Assembly (NCBI GenBank): GCA_964522215.1
Contig: CAZFVR010000009.1
Span: 1 to 55,045, forward strand
Source of the DNA: CAG-390 sp964522215
Lineage (GTDB): Bacteria > Bacillota > Clostridia > Oscillospirales > CAG-272
Direction of reading: 5' to 3'
DNA: 55,045 nucleotides
The translations under genes were made by a program, and so were the position numbers. A model generated the notes under the pieces. It made no database searches. It saw only the letters and a list, made by a program, of their open reading frames with translations, and had not been told where the DNA came from. Shown here in pieces: positions 26,940 through 36,066 of the stretch (position 1 is its first letter; each line of letters opens with the position of its first letter).

Positions 26940-28847
26940 TCATTCGATATCCGCCAGCCACTCGCTCGCGGATGTATCGGATGACATGCGCCAATCCCCG
27001 CGCGGAGATAGTGCCACCGTGCCTATCTTTACGCCATCCGGTACACACGAGCGCTTAAATTGCTGCCCAAAGAAGCGGCGGCAGAACAATTCCAGCGTTT
27101 TTTTGATGTAATCATCATCAAACTGCCCTGCAAAGCTGAGCTTTGCAATGCGATAAAGCTTGCTTGGCGAATAACCGCCGCGCATCATATAATAAAGGAA
27201 AAAGTCATGCAGATCATATCTGCCGAGGATATCCTCCGTACGCTGTCCTATCTCGCCGGGGCGCGACGGAACAAGCTCGGGAGATACGGGTGTATCGAGG
27301 ATATCATAAAGTACTGCCGAAAGCTTTTCGCCGGCGCATGTGTCGGCATAGTATTTTACAATATATCTTATAAGCGTTTTGGGAACAGAACAGTTGACGC
27401 CGTACATTGACATATGGTCGCCGTTATAAGTCGACCATCCAAGCGCAACCTCGGAGAGATCGCCCGTGCCCACGACAAGACCGCCGGTCTGGTTTGCAAT
27501 ATCCATAAGCACTTGAGTGCGCTCGCGTGCCTGAGCGTTCTCATATGTCACATCGTAATTATCCTCTGCGTGACCTATGTCCGCAAGGTGCTGTTTTACC
27601 GATGCGGCGATATCAACACAGCGGAAGCTGGTGTCGAGCAATAGGGAGAGCTCCTCTGCATTGCCGCGGGTGCGTGTGCCTGTACCGAAGCAAGGCATGG
27701 TAACGGTGAGGATATCATGTGTTGAGCGACCAAGTCGCCGCATGGCGCGTTCGGCCACTATCAGCGCAAGTGTTGAATCAAGCCCGCCCGATATGCCCAC
27801 AACGGCCGTGCGTGCGTGCGTGTGCTCTATACGTCTTGCCAGCGCCGCAGATTGCATATCAAGTATCAAACTGCAACGCTCATGTCGAGTGTTGTCATCT
27901 GACGGTACAAAGGGACGGCAGGGGAAGCGGCGCTCAAGGCGGGTCTCCGTCGGCTCACTGCCAAAGGCTATGTGAGTGTAAGCGGAATCATTGCCGCACA
28001 TAAAAACGTTGCTTTGCGATCTTTTGTATGTCAGCATCTTTACGTCTATGTCGGCGGTTATGATGTCGGTATCGCCGAACGGTGCGCGTTCGGCAAGTAC
28101 CGTGCCATCCTCGCATATAAGCGAGTGACCGGCAAAAACAAGATCGGTGGTTGATTCCCCACACCCGGCAGATGCGTAGATATATCCGCATATATTGCGC
28201 GCGGATGTCATGGATGCCAGCGTGCGGCGGTATTCGGCCTTGCCGATAAGCTCATTTGATGCTGAAAGGTTAGCGATCACTGTAGCCCCCGCGGCGGCAT
28301 GATAAGTGGAGGGCGGGATCTGACCCCACATATCCTCACATATCTCGGCGGCGACCACAAGCTCCTTTATGCGGCTGTGGCAGAACAAAAGTTTTGTGCC
28401 GAAGGGACAGCTTTGTGATGCAAAGCTTATGATCTCGGTGTGCTCGGGCGCGGGTGTGAATTGACGTGCCTCGTAAAACTCACCGTAGTTTGGAAGCAGA
28501 GTCTTTGGAATGATTCCCAGCAGACGTCCGCCATATATTGCGGCGGCGGTGTTGTATAACTTTCCGCAGTTAAGGAGCGGAACACCAACGAATATTAAGG
28601 CATCGATATCCGCTGTCTCGCGCATTATGCGTTTGGTCTCTCGCTCGGCGGCATCAAGCAGTGTGCCGTGAAAGAAAAGATCCTGACAGGTGTAGCCTGT
28701 GATTCCAAGCTCCGGGAAGACCATTATGCGCACGCCAAGCTCTGCGGCGCGTTTTGCCAGCTCTATGGTCTTATCGGCATTGTAACTGCAATCGGCTACC
28801 CGGAGCTCCGGGATCAGCGCCGCAGATTTAATGAAACCGTCTTTCAT
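26940..28847 (-). CDS. nadE: glutamine-dependent NAD+ synthetase
   Basis: NadE makes NAD+ from nicotinate adenine dinucleotide, taking ammonia from glutamine. The 635-residue protein has an N-terminal nitrilase-type glutaminase domain (catalytic residues in FPELGIT, the PKTLLPNY lysine and VAAEICEDMWG Cys) and a C-terminal synthetase domain with the PP-loop GISGGLDSTLAL. The size matches the two-domain form. It lies 90 bp after coaD on the same strand. A hairpin like one before the ABC-importer lipoprotein gene precedes its start. Confidence 0.94.
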   Translation of the reverse strand: MKDGFIKSAALIPELRVADCSYNADKTIELAKRAAELGVRIMVFPELGITGYTCQDLFFHGTLLDAAERETKRIMRETADIDALIFVGVPLLNCGKLYNTAAAIYGGRLLGIIPKTLLPNYGEFYEARQFTPAPEHTEIISFASQSCPFGTKLLFCHSRIKELVVAAEICEDMWGQIPPSTYHAAAGATVIANLSASNELIGKAEYRRTLASMTSARNICGYIYASAGCGESTTDLVFAGHSLICEDGTVLAERAPFGDTDIITADIDVKMLTYKRSQSNVFMCGNDSAYTHIAFGSEPTETRLERRFPCRPFVPSDDNTRHERCSLILDMQSAALARRIEHTHARTAVVGISGGLDSTLALIVAERAMRRLGRSTHDILTVTMPCFGTGTRTRGNAEELSLLLDTSFRCVDIAASVKQHLADIGHAEDNYDVTYENAQARERTQVLMDIANQTGGLVVGTGDLSEVALGWSTYNGDHMSMYGVNCSVPKTLIRYIVKYYADTCAGEKLSAVLYDILDTPVSPELVPSRPGEIGQRTEDILGRYDLHDFFLYYMMRGGYSPSKLYRIAKLSFAGQFDDDYIKKTLELFCRRFFGQQFKRSCVPDGVKIGTVALSPRGDWRMSSDTSASEWLADIE

Positions 28848-28862
28848 TTTACTTTAACCTCA

Positions 28863-28884
28863 AGCCTTCGCCGCGGCGAGGGCT
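28863..28884 (-). repeat. hairpin before nadE, copy 1 of a shared element
   Basis: On the minus strand, GGAAG then AGCCCTCGCC GC GGCGAAGGCT forms a 10-bp stem with one mismatch, about 16 nt before the nadE ATG. Nearly the same sequence stands at 51652-51672 before another gene. Confidence 0.55.
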
Positions 28885-28937
28885 TCCTTTTTTTGATTTG
28901 TCTTTGTTTTGATTTTTTATGTATCTGTTTCTGTATA

Positions 28938-29435
28938 TCAGATCTGTTTATCGGCAGAGGATCCAATAAGCGCTCTTATATATTTTGCGGCATCCTCCTG
29001 CACTAAACCCTCGATAGGTGCGCCTATGTCGATGGCATGTCGCACGGCGGTTGAGCTGATGCGTGTCATTTCGCCGTATGACGGCAGATAGATCGTCTCA
29101 CATGCGGGATTTCTTTGGTGATTAAATACCGCCATTTCCTGTTCGTAGACAAGATCATTTGTGTTGCGGATGCCTTTAACTATGGCCACGGCACCCATCT
29201 CGGCAGCAAGGTCTGCAAGGTAGCCGCGGGATGTTAATACCGAGGCGTTTTTTATATCCGATATCGTAAGCTCCGCGATCTTTTTTCGTTCATCAAAGGA
29301 GAAGCGCCCGATCTTTTCGGGGTTTACCATAATGGCAACAATGATCCTGTCAAAGAGACGTGAGGCGCGCAAAACTATATCTCTGTGACCGAGTGTCATG
29401 GGGTCAAAACTGCCGGGAATGATCGCCGATGTCAT
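28938..29435 (-). CDS. coaD: phosphopantetheine adenylyltransferase
   Basis: CoaD makes dephospho-CoA from 4'-phosphopantetheine and ATP. The 165-residue protein shows GSFDPMTLGH (nucleotidyltransferase HxGH-type motif at 14-17), KGIRNTNDLVYE and the second ATP motif ISSTAVR. Its start codon overlaps the rsmD stop by 4 bp (ATGA), the usual Firmicutes rsmD-coaD pairing. Confidence 0.95.
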   Translation of the reverse strand: MTSAIIPGSFDPMTLGHRDIVLRASRLFDRIIVAIMVNPEKIGRFSFDERKKIAELTISDIKNASVLTSRGYLADLAAEMGAVAIVKGIRNTNDLVYEQEMAVFNHQRNPACETIYLPSYGEMTRISSTAVRHAIDIGAPIEGLVQEDAAKYIRALIGSSADKQI

Positions 29436-30061
29436 GTAGTCCCCTCCCCTTTTTTATCTTTTTTGATGCCTGTATCGGCCATATCGGCATTATCGTCCCC
29501 TCTAAAGCGCAGGATCGATATTTCCGCCGCACCATATACAGATGTTTTCGTAACATCAAAACATTCGCCAAGGTCACCATCATCTCCGAATGCTCCCACA
29601 CCGCGCGGTGTTTCGCAAACGAGCATTGCGCCATTTGTGAGGAGCTTTCCCGCCACCAGCTTTTTAAGGCAGAGCGGCACGAGCCCCGATGAATACGGCG
29701 GATCGATAAACACGATATCAAACTTCAGTTTGCCCGCATTTTGCAGTAGAAACTCTTGTGAATCTATACTGTAGATGCGGCACTTATCCGCAAGATGTGT
29801 TTTTTCGGCATTGCAGCGTATCGTTTTTACGGCATCTGCGGATCGGTCGCAAAAATATGCCAGCTCTGCTCCGCGGCTCAAGGCCTCAAGTCCCATTTGT
29901 CCGGAGCCCGCAAAAAGATCGAGCACATGCCTGCCGCGTATATTAAATTGAAGGCTGGAAAACACGGCTTCCTTGGTTCGCTCGGCGGTAGGCCTTGTGG
30001 TCATACCCGCGGGGACATCAAGCTTTGTTCCTCTTGCCGTGCCTGTGATTATTCGCATCAT
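29432..30061 (-). CDS. rsmD: 16S rRNA m2G966 methyltransferase RsmD
   Basis: RsmD methylates guanine 966 of 16S rRNA. The protein starts MMRIITGTARG, has the Rossmann motif LDLFAGSGQMGLEALSRGA and the catalytic DPPYSSG. I place the start at ATG 30061; the next codon is also ATG, and a GTG 15 nt upstream keeps the frame open. The ribosome binding site is weak. It lies 62 bp after uvrC and overlaps coaD. Confidence 0.92.
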   Translation of the reverse strand: MMRIITGTARGTKLDVPAGMTTRPTAERTKEAVFSSLQFNIRGRHVLDLFAGSGQMGLEALSRGAELAYFCDRSADAVKTIRCNAEKTHLADKCRIYSIDSQEFLLQNAGKLKFDIVFIDPPYSSGLVPLCLKKLVAGKLLTNGAMLVCETPRGVGAFGDDGDLGECFDVTKTSVYGAAEISILRFRGDDNADMADTGIKKDKKGEGTT

Positions 30062-30123
30062 TTTAAGAATACCCACCGACCGTTTGCACCACCCGGGGGG
30101 CTTTCGGTCGTTCTTTTTTCGCT

Positions 30124-32082
30124 TTATTGATCCTCTTTTTCGACCTCATTCGGGTGAAAATAGCTGTATATCGCAAAGGCCTCGGCGCGGGATATACCGT
30201 TTATCGCCGCCAAGGTCTCCACATCTGCGCTTTTGACCGCCCCAAGACCGCCAAGAGCCGCAAGCAGCTTTTTGGACTTTGTAGGACCTATACCGTTTAT
30301 CTTTTCTAGCGTTGATATCCTAATGGTCTTACGCTTGGCTCCGCTCATCTTTGAGACGGTAAAGCGGTGAACTTCCTCTTGTATTCGGTAGATAAGACCG
30401 TACACATCCTGCTCGCGTGCGATGCTTACCTCGCCGTGCTCTGTAATGAGCGCGCGGGTTTTATGGTAATCATCCTTTACCATGCCAACCGCGGTAAGCT
30501 CAAGCCCCAGCGAATGTATCACATCAAGCGCTACAGCCAAATGCTCCGCGCCACCGTCTATGAGCAATATATCCGGCGGGATGGTAAATGATGAGCCATC
30601 GGTATCAGAGAGGTGTGCGAGTCTCCGCTCAAGCGCCTCTTGCATAGCGCCGTAGTCATTGGCACCCTGCGTGGACTTGATGCTGAACGTGCGGTAATCG
30701 CGTTTGCAAAAACGCCCATGATCGTACACTATCATGCCGGCGGTGATATGTTCGTCGCCGATATTTGATATATCGTAAGCTTCTATCCTTTCGGGAAGAT
30801 GATCAAGCCCCAAAAGCTCACCAAGTCGCATAGCGGTACTGTCGGAGCGGTCGGTGTCACGTTCAAGTCTTGCCGCGGCTTCCTTGGCGTTCTCAACTGC
30901 CATATCGCACAACTTGCGGTTGTCGCCTATGACAGGAACAGAAACGTATGTCTTCCTGCCTCCGATGTTGCTCAAAAAGTCTGTAAGCAGAGCTATATCC
31001 TCATCATCGCATTCAAAGCTCAACAGTAAACGCCGCGGAGCGTACCCGCATCGCTTGTAATGCTCGCATATCAGTGTGCAGAATGCATGGGGGTCGGCTA
31101 TCACATCACCCGATATCGGAAAATCCGTTTTATCCACCAATGCGCCGCCGCGAATGATGAGCAGTGACATCATGGTCATCGTGTCGCCGACAAAAACGCC
31201 GCATATGTCTTGATCGCAATCGGGCGATGCGACCACCTTTTGCTTTTGTGACAGCTTTTCAAGCGAGCGTATAGTATCGCGACAGCGTGCGGCGGCCTCA
31301 AATTCTTCGCGCTCGGCATATTCCAGCATCTCGCGCTCAAGCTCACGCCTTGCCTGTGCGGTGTTACCGCGAAGGACCTCACAAGCACAGGATACCATCT
31401 CACTGTATTCCGCCGTGCTCACATTGCCGGTGCAAATACCACGGCACTGACCTATTCGATAGTAAAGGCATGGTCGATCGCGGCCTATATCTTCCGGAAA
31501 GCGTTTTTTGCAGGACGGCAGGCCAAAGGTCTTGTTAACGAGAGCTATTACCGAGAAAACAGTGGAGGTTCCAAAGTAAGGTCCAAAGTATTTCGCCCCG
31601 TCATCCACTCTCGCCCTGCTCATCACCAGGCGCGGATATTCGCCGGATGTAAGTTTTATATACGGGTAAGATTTTGCATCCTTAAGTCGTATGTTATATC
31701 GCGGAGAGTACTGCTTTATAAGTGTATTTTCGAGCGTCAGTGCTTCCATTTCGGTGTCGCACAGAATGTATTCAAATCTGTGAACGGATGCGGTCATGCG
31801 CTCGGTCTTTAGATTTTTTTCGCCGTTTCTGAAATACTGTGAAACGCGGTCGCGCAGTTTTCGTGATTTTCCTACGTATATAACGCGCCCGCGCTCGTTT
31901 TTCATGATATAAACGCCCGGGGTAAGCGGCAGTGCCAGTGCCTCGGCAAGCAAGCGATCGCGCCTTTCCTCGGATGTTTCGTTCTTTTTTTTACCGACGG
32001 TGTCGGAGCTCGCTTCGCTGACCGTGTCCGGTTCGGGGTTTATCGGTATGGCTGGGGCTGTATCCCTGTCTATCATGCTCAT
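30124..32082 (-). CDS. uvrC: excinuclease ABC subunit C
   Basis: UvrC makes both incisions in nucleotide excision repair. The 652-residue protein has a 45-residue polar N-terminal extension, a GIY-YIG nuclease domain (GVYIMKNERGRVIYVGKSR), a UVR motif, the RNase H-like nuclease domain (EAYDISNIGDEHITAG, LLIDGGAEHL) and C-terminal helix-hairpin-helix repeats (INGIGPTKSKKLLAALG). AAGGA lies 7 nt before the ATG. Confidence 0.96.
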   Translation of the reverse strand: MSMIDRDTAPAIPINPEPDTVSEASSDTVGKKKNETSEERRDRLLAEALALPLTPGVYIMKNERGRVIYVGKSRKLRDRVSQYFRNGEKNLKTERMTASVHRFEYILCDTEMEALTLENTLIKQYSPRYNIRLKDAKSYPYIKLTSGEYPRLVMSRARVDDGAKYFGPYFGTSTVFSVIALVNKTFGLPSCKKRFPEDIGRDRPCLYYRIGQCRGICTGNVSTAEYSEMVSCACEVLRGNTAQARRELEREMLEYAEREEFEAAARCRDTIRSLEKLSQKQKVVASPDCDQDICGVFVGDTMTMMSLLIIRGGALVDKTDFPISGDVIADPHAFCTLICEHYKRCGYAPRRLLLSFECDDEDIALLTDFLSNIGGRKTYVSVPVIGDNRKLCDMAVENAKEAAARLERDTDRSDSTAMRLGELLGLDHLPERIEAYDISNIGDEHITAGMIVYDHGRFCKRDYRTFSIKSTQGANDYGAMQEALERRLAHLSDTDGSSFTIPPDILLIDGGAEHLAVALDVIHSLGLELTAVGMVKDDYHKTRALITEHGEVSIAREQDVYGLIYRIQEEVHRFTVSKMSGAKRKTIRISTLEKINGIGPTKSKKLLAALGGLGAVKSADVETLAAINGISRAEAFAIYSYFHPNEVEKEDQ

Positions 32083-32109
32083 TTGATGTCCTTGTTTTCA
32101 AACAACAGT

Positions 32110-32137
32110 GGGGGCTGTCGATAGCATGACACCCCCC
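32110..32137. other. GC-rich stem-loop between ptsH and uvrC
   Basis: GGGGGCTGTC (32110-32119) pairs with GACACCCCCC (32128-32137), nearly perfectly. The T-run (ATTTTT) lies on the plus strand, opposite to the flanking genes. It may reduce readthrough from ptsH into uvrC. Confidence 0.45.
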
Positions 32138-32236
32138 ATTTTTCGCCGGAGCCATGCACCGCCGACACGACTTTATGTGCTGACACCGTTTTTGCACCGC
32201 CGCGTGGGCAATGCAACACTATGTATTTTGGACCTT

Positions 32237-32500
32237 TTATTCGGCAAAGCCGCTGTTGATAAGCTCTTCAAGTCCGTCAAGGGCTTCCTTTTCATCCTGA
32301 CCGTCCGCAATAAGAGTAACGGTCATGCCTTTGGCGATACCGATGGAAAGAACACCAAGCAGACTTTTGGCGTTCATTTTACGATCATCCTTTTGGATCC
32401 ATATCGAGCAGTTGTACGAATTGGCTTTTTGAATAAAATAAGTAGCGGGTCTTGCGTGCAGTCCGCCGTTATTGTTGATTGTAACCTCGCGTGATATCAT
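32237..32500 (-). CDS. ptsH: phosphocarrier protein HPr
   Basis: HPr passes phosphate from enzyme I to sugar permeases. The 87-residue protein keeps His15 in GGLHARPAT and the regulatory Ser46 in NAKSLLGV, the site of HPr kinase in Firmicutes, so it can serve both transport and catabolite control. AAGGAG is 6 nt before ATG 32500; an in-frame ATG at 32533 is not needed. It stands alone, without ptsI, behind its own promoter. Confidence 0.92.
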   Translation of the reverse strand: MISREVTINNNGGLHARPATYFIQKANSYNCSIWIQKDDRKMNAKSLLGVLSIGIAKGMTVTLIADGQDEKEALDGLEELINSGFAE

Positions 32501-32547
32501 ATCCGACTCCTTATAAGCCATATAGGCACTCATTTATACTTATAAAT

Positions 32548-32576
32548 ATTATAACCGAGCAAACAGACAAAATCAA
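32548..32576 (-). promoter_or_regulatory. sigma-A promoter of ptsH
   Basis: Minus strand: TTGATT (32576-32571), a 17-nt spacer, TATAAT (32553-32548). Confidence 0.65.
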
Positions 32577-32688
32577 TAGACAAAATGATGATATTTGCCT
32601 CACTTTACCCCGCCTAATTCGTTTATTTTTTAACTATAGCAGACATAATTCTGTAAAAAACAGAAGATGTTGTTATGCTGCGACGCTG

Positions 32689-33219
32689 TTAATGCGTAAT
32701 GTCGCTTTGCGGCGCATAGGATATTCCGGTCACAGTGACTAAAAGATCCACCGTTTTCATTTTAAATGTCAAGGTGCATCCGGGAGCGATATGTGTACCG
32801 CTTTTTGTAACATACCCACCGTCTGTTTTTATAAGCTCGCACTCCACTGTGCCACTGATATCTATCAGCGTATTTTCCGGGTAGTGCACATCGGTTGGTG
32901 CACCGTCGGCTGCGTTTGTGTGTAGGATGGATGGCGAGAAGACCGTGCCTGCCGCCAGCCGACCTATAAGATCATCGCCAACATAAACATCAGCTCCCGT
33001 TTCGATAAAATCGAAGGTCGTATATCTTATATCCTCGGCCGAAAATTCTACCATGCAACGGGCGGTCTCGCTGCCAAAGATCGCGCTGTCAGACACGCTG
33101 CGCAGTATGATCGAGGCCACAGCCAGGACGATCAGCAATATGATAACTACATCCGCTGCACCAAATCTTGCACGGCCACGATCGTTTCTTTCTCGTTTTT
33201 CGTTTTTTTGTTGTTTCAT
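32689..33219 (-). CDS. DUF4330-type membrane-anchored protein (second copy)
   Basis: This 176-residue protein has a basic N-terminus, one transmembrane helix at about 21-43, and an extracytoplasmic beta-rich domain. The order (helix, then a Val-rich strand, VYVGDDLIGRLAAG, IDISGTVEC and a C-terminal TFKMKTVDLLVTV) fits the DUF4330 family of unknown function. Its ATG overlaps the stop of the first copy by 4 bp. The two copies may form a complex; that is an inference. Confidence 0.65.
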   Translation of the reverse strand: MKQQKNEKRERNDRGRARFGAADVVIILLIVLAVASIILRSVSDSAIFGSETARCMVEFSAEDIRYTTFDFIETGADVYVGDDLIGRLAAGTVFSPSILHTNAADGAPTDVHYPENTLIDISGTVECELIKTDGGYVTKSGTHIAPGCTLTFKMKTVDLLVTVTGISYAPQSDITH

Positions 33220-33773
33220 TGCACCACACCTCCGTTTGAGGATGTTTCAATAATTCCTATGCACTCCCCGGTGCCCTCAAATCTCGGCAGGCTGACTGAA
33301 TAAACCGCGCCTACCGCAAGTCTTTTACCATTGACCGTGTAACCGCGTGATGGGTCATATTTTGCCGTGGTGGTGATGGTTATCAAAAGATCGGAGAGGT
33401 CCTCGGCTTCGTCTATTATCACCTCGCCTGATGTGGGATCAAATCTGACTACCCACGCGGGTGAGACCTCTACCTCTGCGCTGACACGACCAAGGCCAAC
33501 GGCAGATGTTCGCTCTGTTACAGTGTCGCCAACAGCTATCCAATCGGCAAGCTTTCTTTGTGCGCCCTTGATCTCAAGAGTGTATGTGACGGTAACGCTC
33601 CCGCGCCCGCTGTCTGATGCCGAAAGTCCGCCGGGCAGATACGCCACCAAGATCACGGCTATCACTGCAAGTATTACCAAGACTATAATTGCATCGAGGA
33701 TATTAAAATGGTAGCCGCGACGGTCGGATCTTTTTACAGTGCTTCTTTCAGATGAATTCATAGTTGTGACCAT
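33216..33773 (-). CDS. DUF4330-type membrane-anchored protein (first copy)
   Basis: It has the same layout as its neighbour: a basic N-terminus, a transmembrane helix (NILDAIIVLVILAVIAVILVA) and an outer domain with VTVTYTLEIKG, WIAVGDTV and ITITTTAKYD. The start is unclear between ATG 33773 and ATG 33761; a GGAG lies 2 and 14 nt before them. It lies 144 bp after the O-antigen-ligase-like gene and overlaps the second copy, so the three are probably one operon. Confidence 0.65.
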   Translation of the reverse strand: MVTTMNSSERSTVKRSDRRGYHFNILDAIIVLVILAVIAVILVAYLPGGLSASDSGRGSVTVTYTLEIKGAQRKLADWIAVGDTVTERTSAVGLGRVSAEVEVSPAWVVRFDPTSGEVIIDEAEDLSDLLITITTTAKYDPSRGYTVNGKRLAVGAVYSVSLPRFEGTGECIGIIETSSNGGVVQ

Positions 33774-33917
33774 AGCTCCGGTCGCCTGTATCCGCTTTTG
33801 AGTGGTTAGCGCCCCGAGATCCCTTAACATTTGATTGAAAATATAAAATAAAATTTTGAGGTCGATAATGCGGTGATCGGATATCTGTACAGTATCTTCG
33901 GAGTGACGACCTCGTCG

Positions 33918-35984
33918 TTAGTCCTTGCCGAGTATCATCAGCATATCGGCGGCTCTTGCATCGGAGCGTGGTGAGACGGAGCCGAAAGTCAGCGCCGTGT
34001 TCTCGCGCATTTGTATCTCTGCCGTGGCCGAGGCGAGTCCTGCCATTACCCAAAACATAAAGAAGATCGTGTTGTTGTACCACACAAAGTCAAAGCATCC
34101 CGATACAACAAGTGATATCAGTCCTGCCGCACCAGCCGTGGCAAGCAGTGGCAAGCGCTTGCTGCCGTTACCGACCGGGCCCGTGCGAACACCGGCGGTC
34201 TTTTGCAGAATGAAGAAGATAACAATGAGAAGCAAAATAAGACCGGGAAGCCCGAGTTCCGTGATCGTTTGCAACCACAGGCTATGCGCGTGTGACGCGT
34301 TCCACACCTCAGGGTCGGCGACTCTTAAATACATTTGGCTGAAAAGCTCATCACCGATGCCAATGCCGCCGCCGAGGTATCTGCCTGCGATGCGAGAAGC
34401 AGCATTCCAAACCCTCACTCGGTAGTAATTTGCGCTGTCACCAAGCGATGCGATGCTACCCATACGAGCGCCGAGCGTGTCCGGAAAGCAAGTGCCGAGC
34501 AGTGCTATTACGGCAACCGATGCCGGCAATACAGCCGCGGCGCGCGGGGTGATCGAGAGCAAAAACAAGAGCGATGCCACGGCAAGACCCACCCACGCAC
34601 CGCGCGACCAAGTAAAAACGGTGCAAACAAGGATGGTTGCCGCGGAAAAGCCAAAGAGGAAACGTTCCCTCTTGGTCTTTGAAAGCAGCACACCCGCGAG
34701 GGCAAACGGAAATACGGGGATAATAAAATACGCCAGCGTATTGGGGTTTGCGAAAACAGAGGTGCTTCGCCCGGAGATCGCCGCAAAGCTTTCGCTGTCC
34801 AGCCAATCAAATACGGCGTGCCCGCAAAGATATTCGGCAACTCCGATAAACGAGACTATTGTCGTGGATATCACCAACAAAAGCATGCAGGAACGCAGCT
34901 TGCGGCGGTCGCATACGGTATTGACTATCAAAAAGTAAACGCACATCAGCGCCGCTCTTATCAGCGCGGGGCGAGCGTCCCCATCCCCGGGTGTGAATAT
35001 GCCGCCGCATACGGTCAGCAGCATAAATCCGCCAATTGCGGCTTCTGCAGGACCGAATATTGCGGTACGCTTGCCGCGCAGATATTTTACGGCAAAGCCA
35101 AGTGCGGCAAGCAATGTCACACTTGCAAGTATCAGGGACGGATGCTGTGAAAGACTTAAAAATGGTGCTGTAAATATCGTAAACGACACACCCGCCTCGG
35201 GGAATGATAACAGTACAGCCACAGATACCACGGCAAGCAGTGCTATGATAAATGTGAGCGGCGGAATGTAATAGGTCAGCATTCCGGAGGCGATACCGAG
35301 TATGACCGCCCAGCTTTGCCCCGCTATATTGTTTTTGGGTCTCATTGCAAGCTTATCCGGGGTAACTCCGCAGGCATCGGCCAAAAGATCGTGAAGTAAG
35401 AGACTGTTGCCGAGTGCACCGGCAAGTGTCTTTTTGCTGAACAGCAAAGGGAGGGAGAGAAGTATCATTACAAGTGCGCAAAGCATATCGCCGCCGGATA
35501 CATCATCCAAAAGCAGTGCATATCTTTTTATGAGATATATCAGCGCCGAATACACACCAAAGGTGATAAAAAACGCACCGTAGGTCTTCATATAACATCT
35601 CATGGCGGCATTTTTTATCCGTATGAGTACGTTTATCACAAGGGATTCCTCAAATGTGCGGGCAATACGCTTTTTGATCCTGCGCACAAGTCCCCCGCCG
35701 CGGTCGGACCGCCGCAGTGTGCTCACTATGGCCGAACGGTCGAGAGCGCGGCATTCGTCGGGATATGAGTGCATTATACGTCCCGTGATACCGCTGTGCA
35801 ACTTTTCTGCGGCAGTGTCGCAAACGGTTGCAAAAATGCTGTCTTGGTGGCATTTTGTATCGATAACATCGGCGGCGGGATCATCCTCGTTATACTCGGT
35901 ATATCCATCTGCATCCGATGGGGATGGATGCTCGTACGCTCTCGTGGCATCACGGCTCTCATCGTTGTTATAAAGCTCAGGCAT
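33918..35984 (-). CDS. O-antigen ligase/polymerase-like membrane protein (Wzy_C domain)
   Basis: This 688-residue protein has a 100-residue acidic cytosolic N-terminus and about twelve transmembrane helices. The C-terminal third has Wzy_C/WaaL features: SVFANPNTLAYFIIPV, FTWSRGAWVGLAVA, and the loop HAHSLWLQTITELGLPGL. Such proteins ligate or polymerise surface glycans outside the membrane; the substrate here is unknown. ATG 35984 has GGAGG 8 nt upstream. It leads the two DUF4330 genes and is 83 bp after trmD. Confidence 0.8.
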   Translation of the reverse strand: MPELYNNDESRDATRAYEHPSPSDADGYTEYNEDDPAADVIDTKCHQDSIFATVCDTAAEKLHSGITGRIMHSYPDECRALDRSAIVSTLRRSDRGGGLVRRIKKRIARTFEESLVINVLIRIKNAAMRCYMKTYGAFFITFGVYSALIYLIKRYALLLDDVSGGDMLCALVMILLSLPLLFSKKTLAGALGNSLLLHDLLADACGVTPDKLAMRPKNNIAGQSWAVILGIASGMLTYYIPPLTFIIALLAVVSVAVLLSFPEAGVSFTIFTAPFLSLSQHPSLILASVTLLAALGFAVKYLRGKRTAIFGPAEAAIGGFMLLTVCGGIFTPGDGDARPALIRAALMCVYFLIVNTVCDRRKLRSCMLLLVISTTIVSFIGVAEYLCGHAVFDWLDSESFAAISGRSTSVFANPNTLAYFIIPVFPFALAGVLLSKTKRERFLFGFSAATILVCTVFTWSRGAWVGLAVASLLFLLSITPRAAAVLPASVAVIALLGTCFPDTLGARMGSIASLGDSANYYRVRVWNAASRIAGRYLGGGIGIGDELFSQMYLRVADPEVWNASHAHSLWLQTITELGLPGLILLLIVIFFILQKTAGVRTGPVGNGSKRLPLLATAGAAGLISLVVSGCFDFVWYNNTIFFMFWVMAGLASATAEIQMRENTALTFGSVSPRSDARAADMLMILGKD

Positions 35985-36066
35985 TCGGTGCACCTCCCTT
36001 CTTGTTTATCTTATTTTTTTGCTGTGAGTTTTTGTTTTTTTAAAATACTTGGACGTAAAAAATGAT

